From Ypsolopha sequella (lineage: Eukaryota; Arthropoda; Insecta; Lepidoptera; Ypsolophidae): DNA of 64,000 bases. The position numbers and the translations under genes are program-made. Below the pieces are notes generated by a model. That model worked only from the letters and a program-made list of their open reading frames with translations, had not been told where the DNA came from and ran no database searches. This document shows, in pieces, positions 8,780 through 19,983 of the stretch. The stretch covers positions 19,910,396 to 19,974,395 of the forward strand of contig OW204005.1 in the NCBI GenBank assembly GCA_934047225.1, written 5' to 3'. Position 1 is the first letter of the stretch. Every line of letters begins with the position of its first letter.

Positions 8780-10185
8780 TTGAATCTAAGTAGCTCGATT
8801 TAGCGTTGTTACATCTTATTATATCTTACAGCGCGCTATGTTACTGGAGCGCCAAACACGGCGTGCACTATAGCAATAGGGTTGGTTGAATCTAAGTAGC
8901 TCAACTCAGCGTTGTTATTACTTATTATAGCGTGCTTTGTACCGGAGCGCGCCAAACACGGCGTGCAGTATAGCAATAGGGTTGGTTGAATCTAAGTAGC
9001 TCGATTTAGCGTTGTTACATCTTATTACATCTTACAGCGCGCTATGTTACTGGAGCGCCAAACACGGCGTGCAGTATAGCAATAGGGTTGGTTGAATCTA
9101 AGTAGCTCAACTCAGCGTTGTTATTACTTATTACAGCGCGCTTTGTACCGGAGCGCGCCAAACACGGCGTGCAGTATAGCAATAGGGTTGGTTGAATCTA
9201 AGTAGCTCGATTTAGCGTTGTTACATCTTATTACATCTTACAGCGCACTATGTTACTGGAGCGCCAAACACGGCGTGCAGTATAGCAATAGGGTTGGTTG
9301 AATCTAAGTAGCTCAACTCAGCGTTGTTATTACTTATTACAGCGCGCTTTGTACCGGAGCGCTCCAAACACGGCGTGCAGTATAGCAATAGGGTTGGTTG
9401 AATCTAAGTAGCTCGATTTAGCGTTGTTACATCTTATTACATCTTACAGCGCGCTATGTTACTGGAGCGCCAAACACGGCGTGCAGTATAGCAATAGGGT
9501 TGGTTGAATCTAAGTAGCTCAACTCAGCGTTGTTATTACTTATTACAGCGCGCTTTGTACCGGAGCGCTCCAAACACGGCGTGCAGTATAGCAATAGGGT
9601 TGGTTGAATCTAAGTAGCTCGATTTAGCGTTGTTACATCTTATTACATCTTACAGCGCGCTATGTTACTGGAGCGCCAAACACGGCGTGCAGTATAGCAA
9701 TAGGGTTGGTTGAATCTAAGTAGCTCAACTCAGCGTTGTTATTACTTATTACTTATTACAGCGCGCTTTGTACCGGAGCGCTCCAAACACGGCGTGCAGT
9801 ATAGCAATAGGGTTGGTTGAATCTAAGTAGCTCAACTCAGCGTTGTTATTACTTATTACAGCGCGCTTTGTACCGGAGCGCTCCAAACACGGCGTGCAGT
9901 ATAGCAATAGGGTTGGTTGAATCTAAGTAGCTCAACTCAGCGTTGTTATTACTTATTACAGCGCGCTTTGTACCGGAGCGCTCCAAACACGGCGTGCAGT
10001 ATAGCAATAGGGTTGGTTGAATCTAAGTAGCTCAACTCAGCGTTGTTATTACTTATTACAGCGCGCTTTGTACCGGAGCGCTCCAAACACGGCGTGCAGT
10101 ATAGCAATAGGGTTGGTTGAATCTAAGTAGCTCAACTCAGCGTTGTCATTACTTCTTACATACAGATAGTAATAGGGTTGATTGA
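8780..10185. repeat. 100-bp satellite, right block, with an A/B higher-order repeat
   Basis: Two unit types alternate at first. The A type is 106 bp (CTCGATTTAGC, doubled CATCTTATTA, GCTATGTTACTGGAGCG). The B type is 100 bp (CTCAACTCAGC, GCTTTGTACCGGAGCG). This makes a 206-bp A+B higher-order unit repeated from about 8795 to 9720. From 9720 on only B units follow, at exact 100-bp steps (9831, 9931, 10031, 10131), and the last unit decays. The block continues the array at 6601-7120. Confidence 0.93.
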
Positions 10186-11496
10186 ATCATTGAAATGAAA
10201 AAAATGTTTTGTGTACTTATTTTTATATAGGTATTTAATTTCTTAAATTAAAAACTTTTGAAATTCTAATTTACAGAAACCAAAGGAAACTTTGCGATGG
10301 CAGCATACACAATACAATGTATTGAATACATAGGTAATAAGGTTTTGTTGAATTTCTATTGAGTGAATTTTGAATTTAAGTGTTCTGTTTCGATTAATTA
10401 GAAAAAGGCGGGTTTTCTACATTCCGGCTGCGAAACCGCTCTTAACTTATAATTAATTTGATATACTTAAATAAAATTTAAATAATCCATTTTTTTATTT
10501 GTACAGTTAGCAAAAAAAAAATCAAATGCTCGTAGTACTTGCGCCCTAAGGGTTCCGTACCAATCAAATAAGTTTTACTCATTTGACAAAGACTTTTCTA
10601 ATTAATTTTGACAAAAATTACAAACTTATCAACAAAACTTACATACCAAAATGAAATAGAACTCCAACATTATGTTGTTCGAGTATTTGGTTACTTAACC
10701 CTGAAATAACATTATTAATGGGTGTTTTCAGAAGTTTTGCGCTGGTAACACCGGAGGGGTTTAAAGTGTACACAAATTACAAATACCCGACTAGTTTAGT
10801 TTTTGTGATAGATCCCTTAACAAATATGGTTTATAACTGACAAAAAAATCCATATTTATACTCAATGAGCTAGTAGCCATGATACCCCCCAATGCCAGTT
10901 TGCCAAATGCAAAGGAAAAAATATTTTTTGGCAAATTTTCCATGTAAAAATGACGGTCCTGAAATAAATAATTTAATAGTTTTTTTTATTCAATACCAAT
11001 TCGGGTTTGGGTCAATATTCTACACGAATTGTATTTACCCTTTGGGAGCGGAAACTTACAAATATTTTTTTTATGGACGGTATATTTTCTAGCAAAAACA
11101 CTGAATATAGATCGTTTTTTAAGGTGTAGTAATTTTATGTAATTGTGAGTTTGTGTCAAAAAATGAGAGAGTATAATGACTATAATGCTATGTAGGTATG
11201 CATATGCAAAAAGCAAGAAGAGTAAAATTTATTTAACACAGATTGTACCTGCTTTATAAATGTTTGTTTTGAGACGTGAAATCGATCAAGTTCGTCAATC
11301 TTTTTATTAAAGGTTGTGGATACGCGTCTTGCTACAGAATTTTCAGCATAATTGGTTTGGTTTAAACTAGTGTAAAAATAGGTTTATATTTTGTGCGTTT
11401 GACTGAGTGCAAAAACCATAATATTCCACTGGTTATTCCCAGGCCTCCGAACATTCCAGGCAGAGAAATTTAATCTAATTTAAATATTGCGCTTAC
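10186..11496. other. AT-rich P450 intron sequence
   Basis: Apart from the repeat at 10258-10446 and a short lepidopteran-type motif (GGGTTCCGTACC near 10550) I see no gene. I searched for the expected fourth P450 exon (a GKKW..HRK-like start) on the minus strand and did not find it. Confidence 0.5.
10258..10446. repeat. Dispersed repeat, copy 1
   Basis: The stretch from GAAATTCTAATTTACAG to CCGCTCTTAA matches the reverse complement of 20297-20470 over about 185 bp with moderate divergence. The shared core includes TTTGAATTTAAGTGTTC. It is probably a MITE or SINE-like family; the ends are not defined by two copies alone. Confidence 0.8.
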
Positions 11497-11607
11497 CATC
11501 ACTTGTGAATAGTCCTGTTTCGGCCCAAGACTTGAAAAAATCGTACAAATAAGTCTTATCCTCAAATGTGTTAAGCAGTGATTGTGCTATCTTCGGATCT
11601 GTAACAC
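11497..11607 (-). CDS. Cytochrome P450 (CYP4 clan), coding exon 3
   Basis: Minus strand, 111 nt. It is preceded by a TTTTCTTTGCAG acceptor and followed by a GTAAGC donor. It encodes VTDPKIAQSLLNTFEDK then a segment ending SWAETGLFTSD, which fits the CYP4-type region just before the KW..HRK helix C. It enters with two bases and leaves with one, so it joins exon 2 as TTT TTT G|GT GTT ACA. Known P450s are ER-membrane haem monooxygenases of xenobiotics, hormones or lipids. The haem-binding C-terminal exons are not in the window and should lie past its left end. Subfamily (CYP340/341/4-like) is uncertain. Confidence 0.85.
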
Positions 11608-11687
11608 CTGCAAAGAAAATTCAAACTCAAATAATTTATTTTGTAAAATATGTACATACAAGTACTTTCAATATTAATCTTAAAAAA

Positions 11688-11745
11688 AACCGGCCAAGTG
11701 CGAGTCAGACTCGCGTACCTAGGGTTCCGTACTGTGGATGATAAA
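11688..11745. repeat. Lepidopteran-type dispersed repeat motif
   Basis: The string ACCGGCCAAGTGCGAGTC, then GACTCGCG and TAGGGTTCCGTAC, is one I recognise as common in moth and butterfly introns. The inverted GAGTC/GACTC gives a small hairpin. A partial version (GGGTTCCGTACC) occurs near 10550. Confidence 0.6.
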
Positions 11746-11828
11746 TTTAATTTTGTAATTTTTTTCGTGAATTTCTCGACCGCTTTATTTTTCCGGTAAT
11801 CTTTACGTAAACACACATTATCATGATT

Positions 11829-12300
11829 TTTTCATATTTTTTGGTCCACCAGTTTTGGAGATAAGGGGGGGAAATACATATTTTTGGGGTTTTTAAAAGA
11901 TTACTCGAAACCAGTTTCAGTAAACATATTAAAAGGATATATATTTACAATCAGATTTTTAATACCTTCAATTTGATACCCATCTTGTATTTTAGTAAAA
12001 TATTTTTTTTTTATTAATTTTACTTCATTTGTTGTATTTCTCATTAGTGCCTATTTCTTTTTAATCACTATAGTTTTTCTGTAATTGGCCAGTTATGATT
12101 GTCATTTTTTTTCATATTTTTCGGTTCACCAGTTTCGGAGATAAGGGGGGGGACATACATATTTTTGGGTTTTTTGAAAGATTTCTCGAAACCAGTGTGA
12201 GTAAATATATTAAAAGTACATATTTTTAGAATAAAATTTTTAATACCTACAATTTGATATCCATATTGTATTTTTGGGCTAATATTTTTTTATTTTTCTC
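11829..12300. repeat. Two-copy direct repeat, about 200 bp each
   Basis: Copies at about 11829-12030 and 12103-12300 share TTTGGAGATAAGGGGGG-like, CTCGAAACCAGT, TTTTTAATACCT and AATTTGATA in the same order and orientation, clearly diverged. This is an old tandem duplication inside P450 intron 2. Confidence 0.8.
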
Positions 12301-13087
12301 ACACTTGTACACTCTTAGTTTTCGTCACTAATGCAAGAAAATAAAAATAGAAATGAAATATAGAATAACAAAATAAACAGTAGTAGAACTGATAGATATT
12401 TTCCACTGGACGGTGAATTACCAGTTTCACCTCCTCATTGAGGGATCACTTACATACACATCCTCACCGTCTGAAACTTCAAACAACACTCTGTCCCTCA
12501 AGGTGTTATGTACCTTTATGATTTGTGATGGTGTAAGGAGAACAAATAAGTTCATTCTGTACCTCAGAGGGATAGGGTCGTAACCAACAAAACCTAAATT
12601 TTGCAGGAGCGCGCAAAAACTAATTAAAACAGCGATTTTAGACTTTAAATACGCTCTATTTCTTAAAGTAATTAAGATATTTATTTGAAAATTGTACCAT
12701 TTGTAGATAATTATGAGTAGTTTACGTCAATTTACAAATATATTTCTAAACATTTCAGATAAGCGAGTTTTTGTAGTTAAGTTTATATACCTCTAACCGA
12801 AAAAAATGCCATTATGAATTAAATTCTGAGGCATAAAGTCTCAAATGATATTGAAATCATATACCCCTACATGTAGTTAGCTTTATCTTAAGACTGTTTG
12901 GGTGCAGATAATAGCAAGTGCCATTATTAATAGATGACAAGGCTATTTTCAAACGGGAGTTTAATTAAACCAGGTACTTTGCAAACAAATATTTATTATT
13001 TTGGATAATCCAAAAAACAAAAAACGTTACTTCACCATAAAAATTAAAAAAAGAAATCTCCATGATTAACTTTGCAAAATTTTAATA
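12301..13087. other. AT-rich intron sequence, nothing recognised
   Basis: There is no coding similarity I can support. A segment around 12420-12600 is less AT-rich, but no reading frame persists on either strand. Confidence 0.5.
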
Positions 13088-14500
13088 TTAATTACATGCT
13101 TCCGGGAAATCTGCGAAATTCCAATGAGGTACTTTTGAGAAAACTTCATGGAACATAGACGGAAGCCACTGCAAAGCTTTTTGGAGGTAGTTGAATTCCT
13201 TGGTAGAAATAGATCTTAGATCTTCCCTTATTGCCTTGGGATTTCTACAATCATGGTGTCTTCTGCTAGCCGTCTTCTGTTTTCTCTTTCTTCATCATCG
13301 AAAGACGTTTTATAGAAAATAGAGCCTGTGTTGGCTTTTCGGAATGGCATCCATAATATCGAAGAATAAGGGACAGTGTTCCCGCTATTGGATTTTTTTC
13401 GATGAACAAATGGTTCAGAATAACCGTCACACATTGATAAAAACTGTTTGAAATCGAGTAAGTCCATGTTAGTGACTTTAATGTTGTTAGCAGTAAAGCA
13501 ATTGCGAACTATCCCAAGGAGTCATTATTTGGAATTCAGATAATTTCTTTTTTTCTCTTTCGATTATTGAGTGAAAAACATCTGCTTCTAGATATGTATG
13601 CCCCTTGAGTAAATATTGGTGGTTTATAGTTTTAATGTTAGGGATTTTTTTAGAAGTTTGCATATTATTACAGATATATTTTTATTGTGACTACTGCAGT
13701 TGTCGCTCCAAACATTCACCTCCTTCACGCTATCATTTTCTGTGTAATCTTCTTCAAAATATTTTAATATTCCCGAAGCCATCTTGTTGTCACCAGGTCC
13801 AGCCTTGATTTGATCCCATATTACACATAGTGTTGCATTTGAAGCTGTGTATGTTATGGTAAATTTATTTTCCATAGTTTTCTTAAGTAAAAGCTCAAAT
13901 CGTTAATTAGAAGTGGTGTTGACAAACATTTTTTGCAAATCTACAGTGATAGATCCTTCACCATTTAGTGCGTAACATTTGTTTTAAGATTTCAAAGCAT
14001 ATCGGCGACCAGATTTCTTGATATGGCTGCAAGGATTTCAATCTTGCTTTTCTGTCTCATATGTAACATAAACATCACAGTCATCACACGTGTCATTTGC
14101 TGGCGGGTTAAATTCAAGTTTGAATTCTGTGTTGAATAAATCTCTATAAAGCCATGCTTTTACAACGGTTTCTTCGGGGATGTTATCAGATTAGCATTGA
14201 TCTTTGGATGAAGGATATAATCTTTCGACGTTCAAGTTACTGCCTAAATATTGTCTTTCAGTTCTGGCCCAGCTGTAATGGCTCTCATACTTTAGAATCT
14301 TACTTATATGATTCCGCACCGTATCTTCTGTATTTTGAGATATTTTGTTCGGTGGTTCACTTTTTCTTCTTTGATCCGGTTGGGTAAAACCTTCTTTCGA
14401 TTTCTTCAATGCATTTTTGACAAACGTTTCAGATATAGCAAGGGACTCACCGTGTTTGGTTTTTCATATTTTCCCGAATTTTCGGCAGAATTTCATCTAC
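13088..14500 (-). pseudogene. Broken DUF7869-like gene
   Basis: Several minus-strand pieces in shifted frames line up in family order. First come GESLAISETFVKNALKKSK and YLGSNLNVERLY (about 14450-14200). Then YRDLFNTEFKLEFNPPAND with TCDDCD (about 14150-14060), the nuclease-like core with NVWSDNCSSHNKN (13875-13624), LLKGHTYLEADVFHSIIER (about 13610), and a C-terminal tail ending NFADFPEACN (stop at 13088-13090). Similar arthropod and cnidarian proteins carry the domain I recall as DUF7869, found in repetitive transposon-associated genes of unknown function. At least two frameshifts are visible, one near 13235. It lies inside P450 intron 2. Confidence 0.75.
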
Positions 14501-14571
14501 CATCCCGTGACCATGGCAGATGAAACTCTGCCGAAAATTCGGGAAATATAAAACCAAACACGGTGAGTCCC
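14442..14571. repeat. Fold-back duplication at the 5' end of the broken DUF7869-like gene
   Basis: Arms of about 55 bp (14442-14498 and 14517-14571) are nearly perfect reverse complements around a 19-bp spacer. The left arm is minus-strand coding sequence of the DUF7869-like gene (DEILPKIREN...); the right arm repeats it inverted. The coding similarity ends here. Confidence 0.88.
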
Positions 14572-14595
14572 GTAGTCCTAATAATGTTTATAATG

Positions 14596-14734
14596 TAGCC
14601 GATTCTGAAGGCTTCAATTTTAGTTTTAGTATTGTCAAAACTTTAATTTTTCCAAAGTAATTTAGCTTCTGTTCCTAATATTTAAAGACTATTTTGTTAT
14701 CAAGAAAATTTAGTTCAGCCTTCAGAATCGGCTT
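14596..14734. mobile_element. Short MITE with 17-bp terminal inverted repeats
   Basis: AGCCGATTCTGAAGGCT at 14597-14613 is perfectly inverted at 14717-14733. TAATG flanks both sides (14591-14595 and 14735-14739), a likely 5-bp target duplication. The 139-bp body is noncoding. The superfamily is unknown. Confidence 0.8.
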
Positions 14735-15133
14735 TAATGACCGTGCAAATTTAAAATCTTACTTTCAATAATGTTTAAAGTATATTTTCGACTGCAGGTT
14801 CTTTGCACGCTCACATCGGGCGAGCGCGTCACTTTGGGGTATACAATCGTATTTAACGTTTTTAAGTCTTATCTGCATGGCCAAATAGGGGTAAACAGTC
14901 GCATCAGCCTTTATTATTTTATACCACACGTTTATATAGTCAGATAAGACTATATCACAATATGGATTTTAAAAAATATGCAACATAGAAAATAGTTCTT
15001 AATACCATGATGTAGAGCTCCTTTTCCTGATAATAAAAATGTAAAAAACGAAAATTGTGAAAAATGACAGTTGAGATCCTATACCTCTGAGGTACAGCAT
15101 TAAGAAAAATATTGTCTTTTTATTATTATACCT

Positions 15134-15430
15134 CAACGAGGTAACGCCGCCAGTGTCCTGGGTACCCTGCCCGGCGACAGCGATGACTTAAATAATGTCT
15201 TTTATTTGTTTTAAATAAATTCACATTTGTATTTTATTTGTTAGTTTAGTTTGTAATATATTTATTTTTAGGCGTTTAGTTTGTTTAAGTTTTAAGTATT
15301 TTATGGTCTTATCTAGTTTTAATACAAAGTAAATTTTTTATTATTTAAGTTTAGTATATTTATGTGATATTTAATATATTTAATCATATTTATTTAATTC
15401 ATATTTAATTGTCACTTTTTTACTACTTAT
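15134..15430 (+). mobile_element. Truncated LINE tail, QRGNAASVLGT family
   Basis: An open frame begins mid-protein at 15134 (QRGNAASVLGTLPG, then DDLNNVFYLF) and stops at 15212-15214. An AT-rich 3' UTR follows. The same C-terminal motif occurs in the longer copy at 21000-21440. It reads as the last 26 residues of a retrotransposon polyprotein left by 5' truncation. Confidence 0.75.
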
Positions 15431-15682
15431 CTGATGACGGTCCACTAAGTACCGAAATATAATTCAAGTTCCAAATTTTCTTTTATTTACGAATATTTAA
15501 AGTTATGTCTTTATTATATCCTTTTAAAATAAAACGGATACAAAAGTATATTATATCATTATTAATCAGGTTATAAGTATTTTATAATATTGCTTCAACA
15601 AAAAGTGAAGGACGCAGTTTCAGCGTATTTTGAGGAAACCTTTTTTTTTTTTTTTCTATGGAATGCATAAGTTTATTGTACG

Positions 15683-16236
15683 ATCCCTATTGAATCCCTT
15701 AACCGGTTTCAGCGACCAAGCAGAGCTATGCTCCTCCGATTTCCCGAACACAGCACCAATATGTATACAAATTCTTTTACAGTGTCAGCAATCCGGCTGT
15801 GGAATAGTCTTCCTCTTAATATCCGTCAGTCTCCCTCTATCTCTACCTTCAAAACCAGAGTCTATCAACACTATCTACAGCTACAGAATCAATCATAAAA
15901 CTTGTAATTTTCATATATCCCCCTGAGTCATTGTCCTTCTCGTAATAATTACCTATGTATTTTTATGTATAATATATGTATATTATTGTATTTATGAGTA
16001 GATTATATATGTGTATATAATATTAATTTAATTCTAATTAAATTAAATATATATAGTATCTATGAAAATATGATTTCTTGGTTGAATTGATTATAGTAAT
16101 TAACTTATCTGGCACTACCCTCAAAACTTTCCACATCACCAAAGGTTAACTGGCAGAGAATGCTAATTAGCATTAAGTTCGCCTTTGTACATTGTAAATT
16201 TATTTTGTGCAATAAAGTATTTACATACATACATAC
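15683..16236 (+). mobile_element. Truncated LINE 3' end with RT C-terminal tail
   Basis: The frame 15683-15898 reads IPIESLNRFQRPSRAMLLRF and later TNSFTVSAIRLWNSLPLNI, the characteristic end of non-LTR RT proteins. A 3' UTR with AATAAAG (16211) runs to a short ACAT repeat ending near 16236. The 5' part is missing. It inserted in P450 intron 2. Confidence 0.82.
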
Positions 16237-16303
16237 GATCTGAAAAATGTATTAGGGGAATATTTAGATAAGTTTTTATTTTCGTTTACCTCCCAATCTG
16301 CAT

Positions 16304-16441
16304 ACAGGTCGCGGCAGTAAATAATGCACATCGTATCGTAGTGTCATCTCTATCACACGAAGCACTAAAAGTCCGGTGACAGAGACAACGCTCTACAAAG
16401 CCTAAGATAACCGATGTGCATTATTTTCTGCCGGGTACTGT
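16304..16441. mobile_element. MITE with about 35-bp inverted termini
   Basis: CGGCAGTAAATAATGCACATCG (16312-16333) is mirrored at 16412-16433 with one mismatch. The inversion extends outward through TACAG-type bases to about 16304 and 16441. The interior is noncoding and carries no transposase. Confidence 0.85.
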
Positions 16442-16780
16442 ACTTAAAAAAACGCACCTCTAATGTACCTATAATACAAAAACAAATGATTCGATTTGAT
16501 AGGATTTGCTATAACATCTATTTGGTGATGATGGACACTCAAACTAATTTTAGTGATATATTATAAATAATGATAATTTATAGTATATATGTATTAATCT
16601 CGTCCTGACTGTTTTGAAACTGACTGCGTTTTGGCAAAAAAAAAAAACAGTCTTGACTTGAAATATCGACCATTTTTTGCACTAGCATTAAAATGTACAA
16701 TTTTAAGATCACATATGTATATTCCATTATTAGGAAAATTTGTTTCTTCAGAGAATAAACTATTGGTAAAAGTATCTCAC

Positions 16781-16870
16781 CAAAAAACAATTTTGGTCCC
16801 ATCCACACTTTCATGATGCCACCTCCGTTGATGGTATTGCTTTGAATATTTTGTAAATATTCCCATAGAT
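16781..16870 (-). CDS. Cytochrome P450 (CYP4 clan), coding exon 2
   Basis: Minus strand, 90 nt, between acceptor TTGATTTTTCAG and donor GTGAGATAC. It encodes LWEYLQNIQSNTINGGG then IMKVWMGPKLFF. KVWMGPKL corresponds to the beta-sheet 1 region (R/KxWLGP) of CYP4-clan enzymes. Exon 1 ends with G and this exon begins AT, giving the joined codon GAT (Asp). It ends with G, joined to GT of exon 3 as Gly. All three exons have matching phase-1 junctions and no stop, so they look like an intact gene rather than a relic. Confidence 0.85.
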
Positions 16871-17507
16871 CTGAAAAATCAATACGTTTTACTCTTTATA
16901 ACGTTGTTGTGTTCAAATTTAATTTCAAATTCAAATTTACAAATATAAATACAAAACACTTTATAATATTGTAATATAGAAATTATTAATATTATAATAT
17001 AGAAAAACTTCAAGTACAAAAGATAAAAGATAAAAAGCTTCTATCATTATAATTTTTTTATTAAGTGTACCCATGAGGTTTTAACAATATCTAGCTTTTA
17101 AACAAGAGAAAAACAACAAAAATAAAGACAACCTAAGAAAAAAACAAACACAACCATTGTTTCCGGTGGACAAGGACACAGCGTGTGAATTCGAGAAGTC
17201 GCTGAATTTAATCTGAACCATTGTTAAAAAATTTAGAATAGACAAAAGAAAATAATTAAGGAATACCTTCATTGTGTCAAAGTAACCAAACAAAAATCAA
17301 TACTTTAACCCCCCCCCCCCTCTTCCTCCTAATTTTTATATAAATAACAATTTCTTAAACTGGAGTATGCTAACTGCTCTTAACTCATCGAACCCAACAA
17401 CAACTGGCTTTTTTGGAAACGGAATAACCAAAGATTTTTTCTACGCTGAAGGAAAGACTGACTCCGTAACTGATTTATTAATATTTTTGTAATACCAACT
17501 GTTAATA

Positions 17508-17705
17508 TGGAATGAGACAACATTAAGCTAACAGTAACATGCATTTAATTTTTGAAAAGTGGCAGCTGTATAAAAATTATTACGAATCTTATCATGGAAA
17601 TGGATGGCATTTAGGACGAACTGTTTTTGAAGATTTAATGTTAGTACTTAAACTGACAATAAAAACAAAAGTAACCTTAAAATCAACTTGAAAAAAAAAA
17701 CAACA
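17508..17705. repeat. Dispersed repeat, copy 1 (partner at 46046)
   Basis: GAATGAGACAACATTAAGC, GAATCTTATCAT, GGACGAACTGTTTTTGAAG and later stretches recur in order and orientation at 46046-46245. It is a diverged interspersed family of unknown type. Confidence 0.8.
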
Positions 17706-17862
17706 AATAATACAAATACCTACGAATTACAAGAAATTACGCAAATTTCACAGGTAAACACCCATAATTTTAAATTTTCTAGGGCGGCCTGCCCTCCCCC
17801 CTCCTTCCTAGACAAAAATGCTAGTTACGACTGGTTACGACATTGTATTCCCCTATTTATTT

Positions 17863-18358
17863 ACTAGCGACCCGCCCCGGCTTCTCACGGGTGCAATGCT
17901 GATACTAAATATACTACAGTATTTAAGGTACTTAATTGGATAAGGATTTATGCTATATTGCTTAAAATCGCTTCGTAAATAAGCCATTATTTCTTGTAAA
18001 AAGTAAAGGATAAAAAATGGTTATTGTGGGTTATCCCTAAGAGATAGACATATACCATTCCGGACTTTGTTGTAGACCTTTTTAAGTTGTCCAATATTGT
18101 TCAGCGAACGTTTGCAATGTAAGTGCAAAAAATGTGTTTATTTACGACATCACATTAGAAACCTCTAAAATTATCAGAATCTCTCTACCATATTATGCAT
18201 GTTTTATACATATAAACCTTCCTCTTCAATCACTCTATCTTTTTAAGAAAAACCGTATCAAAATCCCTTGCGTAGTTTTAAAGATGTAAGCATACATAGG
18301 GACAGACAGACAGACAGCGGGAAGCGACTTTGTTTTATACTATGTAGTGATGATGATG
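17863..18358. repeat. Insect interspersed repeat (GCGACCCGCCCCGG type)
   Basis: It starts TTTACTAGCGACCCGCCCC and ends with four GACA repeats, then AGCGGGAAGCGACTTTG and TATACTATGTAGTGATGATG. I recognise this beginning and end as a common insect, especially lepidopteran, dispersed repeat. No open frame is present. Class uncertain. Confidence 0.6.
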
Positions 18359-18619
18359 GAGATAAAAAAATTAAAATAAATTTATCCTCTATTCTATAAG
18401 CTCTGTATTTTGTCAGTACCTACTTTGTACTACTAAGTACCTACTTTTCATACTACAGGTATATTATTAACTTTATTCTCTCAATTATACTAACGACTAA
18501 CAAATAGCACTTTCGATGATGCCAAAAATAAATGTTCATTCCAATGATCTTGTATTATAATAAACTAAAACCTTATAGCTTCATTCCATAAAATATACGT
18601 AGAAAATATTTACGTTATG

Positions 18620-19092
18620 CAGGGTGCTTGGTAATTCGACCAATTCCTTTAAAGGGGTTATACTAGGGATCATTTCCAACAAATAATGCCTATCAACTAG
18701 GGGTCGAAAATGATATTTTTTTTCAAGTAAAACACGTCGATATTTCAAAAATTACAAAAAGGTTTTCTTTCCACTTAAGACCTTTTAATTCTGAGATTAT
18801 GGGAATTCGGGGCACGTATTGTTTTTATAAATGGTCACTCATCAATCATTGATCAGAAATATAATAAATAAGTGCTGAGAGAGGAATAGTTATTTTAAAA
18901 TTATTTATTTTTGATTATTAGTCTGAAAGTTTGAAAAATAATATAAATACCTTCGTAACTCGGAGACCATTCATTTTCGACACCTAGTTTATCAACTAGG
19001 TTGACTTAGTTCTATCGAACTTAATTCGTTGGAAATTATCTCTAGTGGGTTATACTAGAGATAAGGAATAGGTCGAATTACCAAGCAACCTG
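18620..19092. mobile_element. 473-bp MITE with about 30-bp inverted termini
   Basis: CAGGGTGCTTGGTAATTCGA at 18620 is mirrored by TCGAATTACCAAGCAACCTG ending at 19092, and the similarity continues inward. Subterminal segments such as GGGTTATACTAG appear in both halves in non-inverted form. Noncoding. Confidence 0.85.
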
Positions 19093-19499
19093 TATATGTA
19101 ACAATAATTTTATTTATAATTATTAAGGATATAAATAAATTTAAATAAAAACTAACAAACTGTTAAAGTTTCAAAAAGTTAATATCAATCTCCTAAACAA
19201 CTAGTTACCGCAGCTTTTGTAATCAACTGTTTTGTCCGAAATGTATTTTAATAAAAATCTTTTAAAAAATTAAATTCAATAAGCTCAAGACAGTAACAAC
19301 CTACATGTAAGGGTAATATTTTTTTTCTGCTCCATTACCATGTATGAGGCCCCTCTGAAAAATAATTTAACTACATTTTTATCCAATATTAGGTTTTAGG
19401 TCAACGTTTTACAACATTTCAGGTCTCTATCTCATTCCTTTTAAGAGCTAGAAACTCGTGACATAAGGTCCTGACAGACAGAAGGACAGCGGTGTGACA

Positions 19500-19933
19500 T
19501 TAAGGCGATTACCATCGCCAAATTAGCAGCTCGATATTTGTCACTACAAATATCAACGGAAAAGACATTGAAATAACGTTCATATCAGCGCGCAATGCAT
19601 AGTGGCTGTTACGACGCTCGCTGCGTCCTTGAGAGGGCGAAATAGTTGAAAATAATACTTTTCACTTGGACGTGATTGCTCGATTGAATAATCTTATGTT
19701 ATGTTTATAGCTATAAAGTTTATCTATTAGCAGTAGGGAATTTGAGGTCAAAAAACACCATTCAGTAAAAAAAAAAATTCATGTTGAAGTTTTGGTGGTA
19801 TGAAAAAGGAAACTGTTGCATATGTTGTCTAAGAGTTGATTGTTCATAAGACATTTTTTCATTATTTTTGGTTTGGCCAAAAACGAGGAGTAGGCTTTAG
19901 AAAGTACCCATTTGGCAATAGTAAGGCCCTTAA
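19500..19933. mobile_element. TTAA-flanked MITE, family A copy 1
   Basis: TTAA (19500-19503) then GGCG opens the element; GGGCC then TTAA (19930-19933) closes it. The interior shares TACAAATATCAACGGAAA, GACATTGAAATAA, GTGGCTGTTACGAC and AATAATACTTTTCAC with 47160-47652. TTAA targets are typical of piggyBac-type transposition. Its end is 51 bp from P450 exon 1. Confidence 0.8.
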
Positions 19934-19983
19934 TAGAGCTTCGTTTCACCCTTTGGGTACGGATCCCTAAAAATGAAGCTTAC

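Larger units (their letters stand above)
16871..19983 (-). other. P450 intron 1, repeat-filled
   Basis: This 3.1-kb intron runs between exon 1 and exon 2. Beyond the repeats listed separately (17508-17705, 17863-18358, 18620-19092, 19500-19933) it is AT-rich. It has a run of ten C at about 17311-17320. I see no further exon in it. Confidence 0.7.

Noticed and set aside
8780..10185. Possible CRISPR-like array
   Set aside because: Units are contiguous with no unique spacers and the window is eukaryotic; this is a satellite.
11251..11345. Candidate minus-strand exon (ARRVSTTFNKKIDELDRF) with AG/GT-like borders
   Set aside because: It does not match the P450 region expected after exon 3, and the splice signals are weak; left unassigned.
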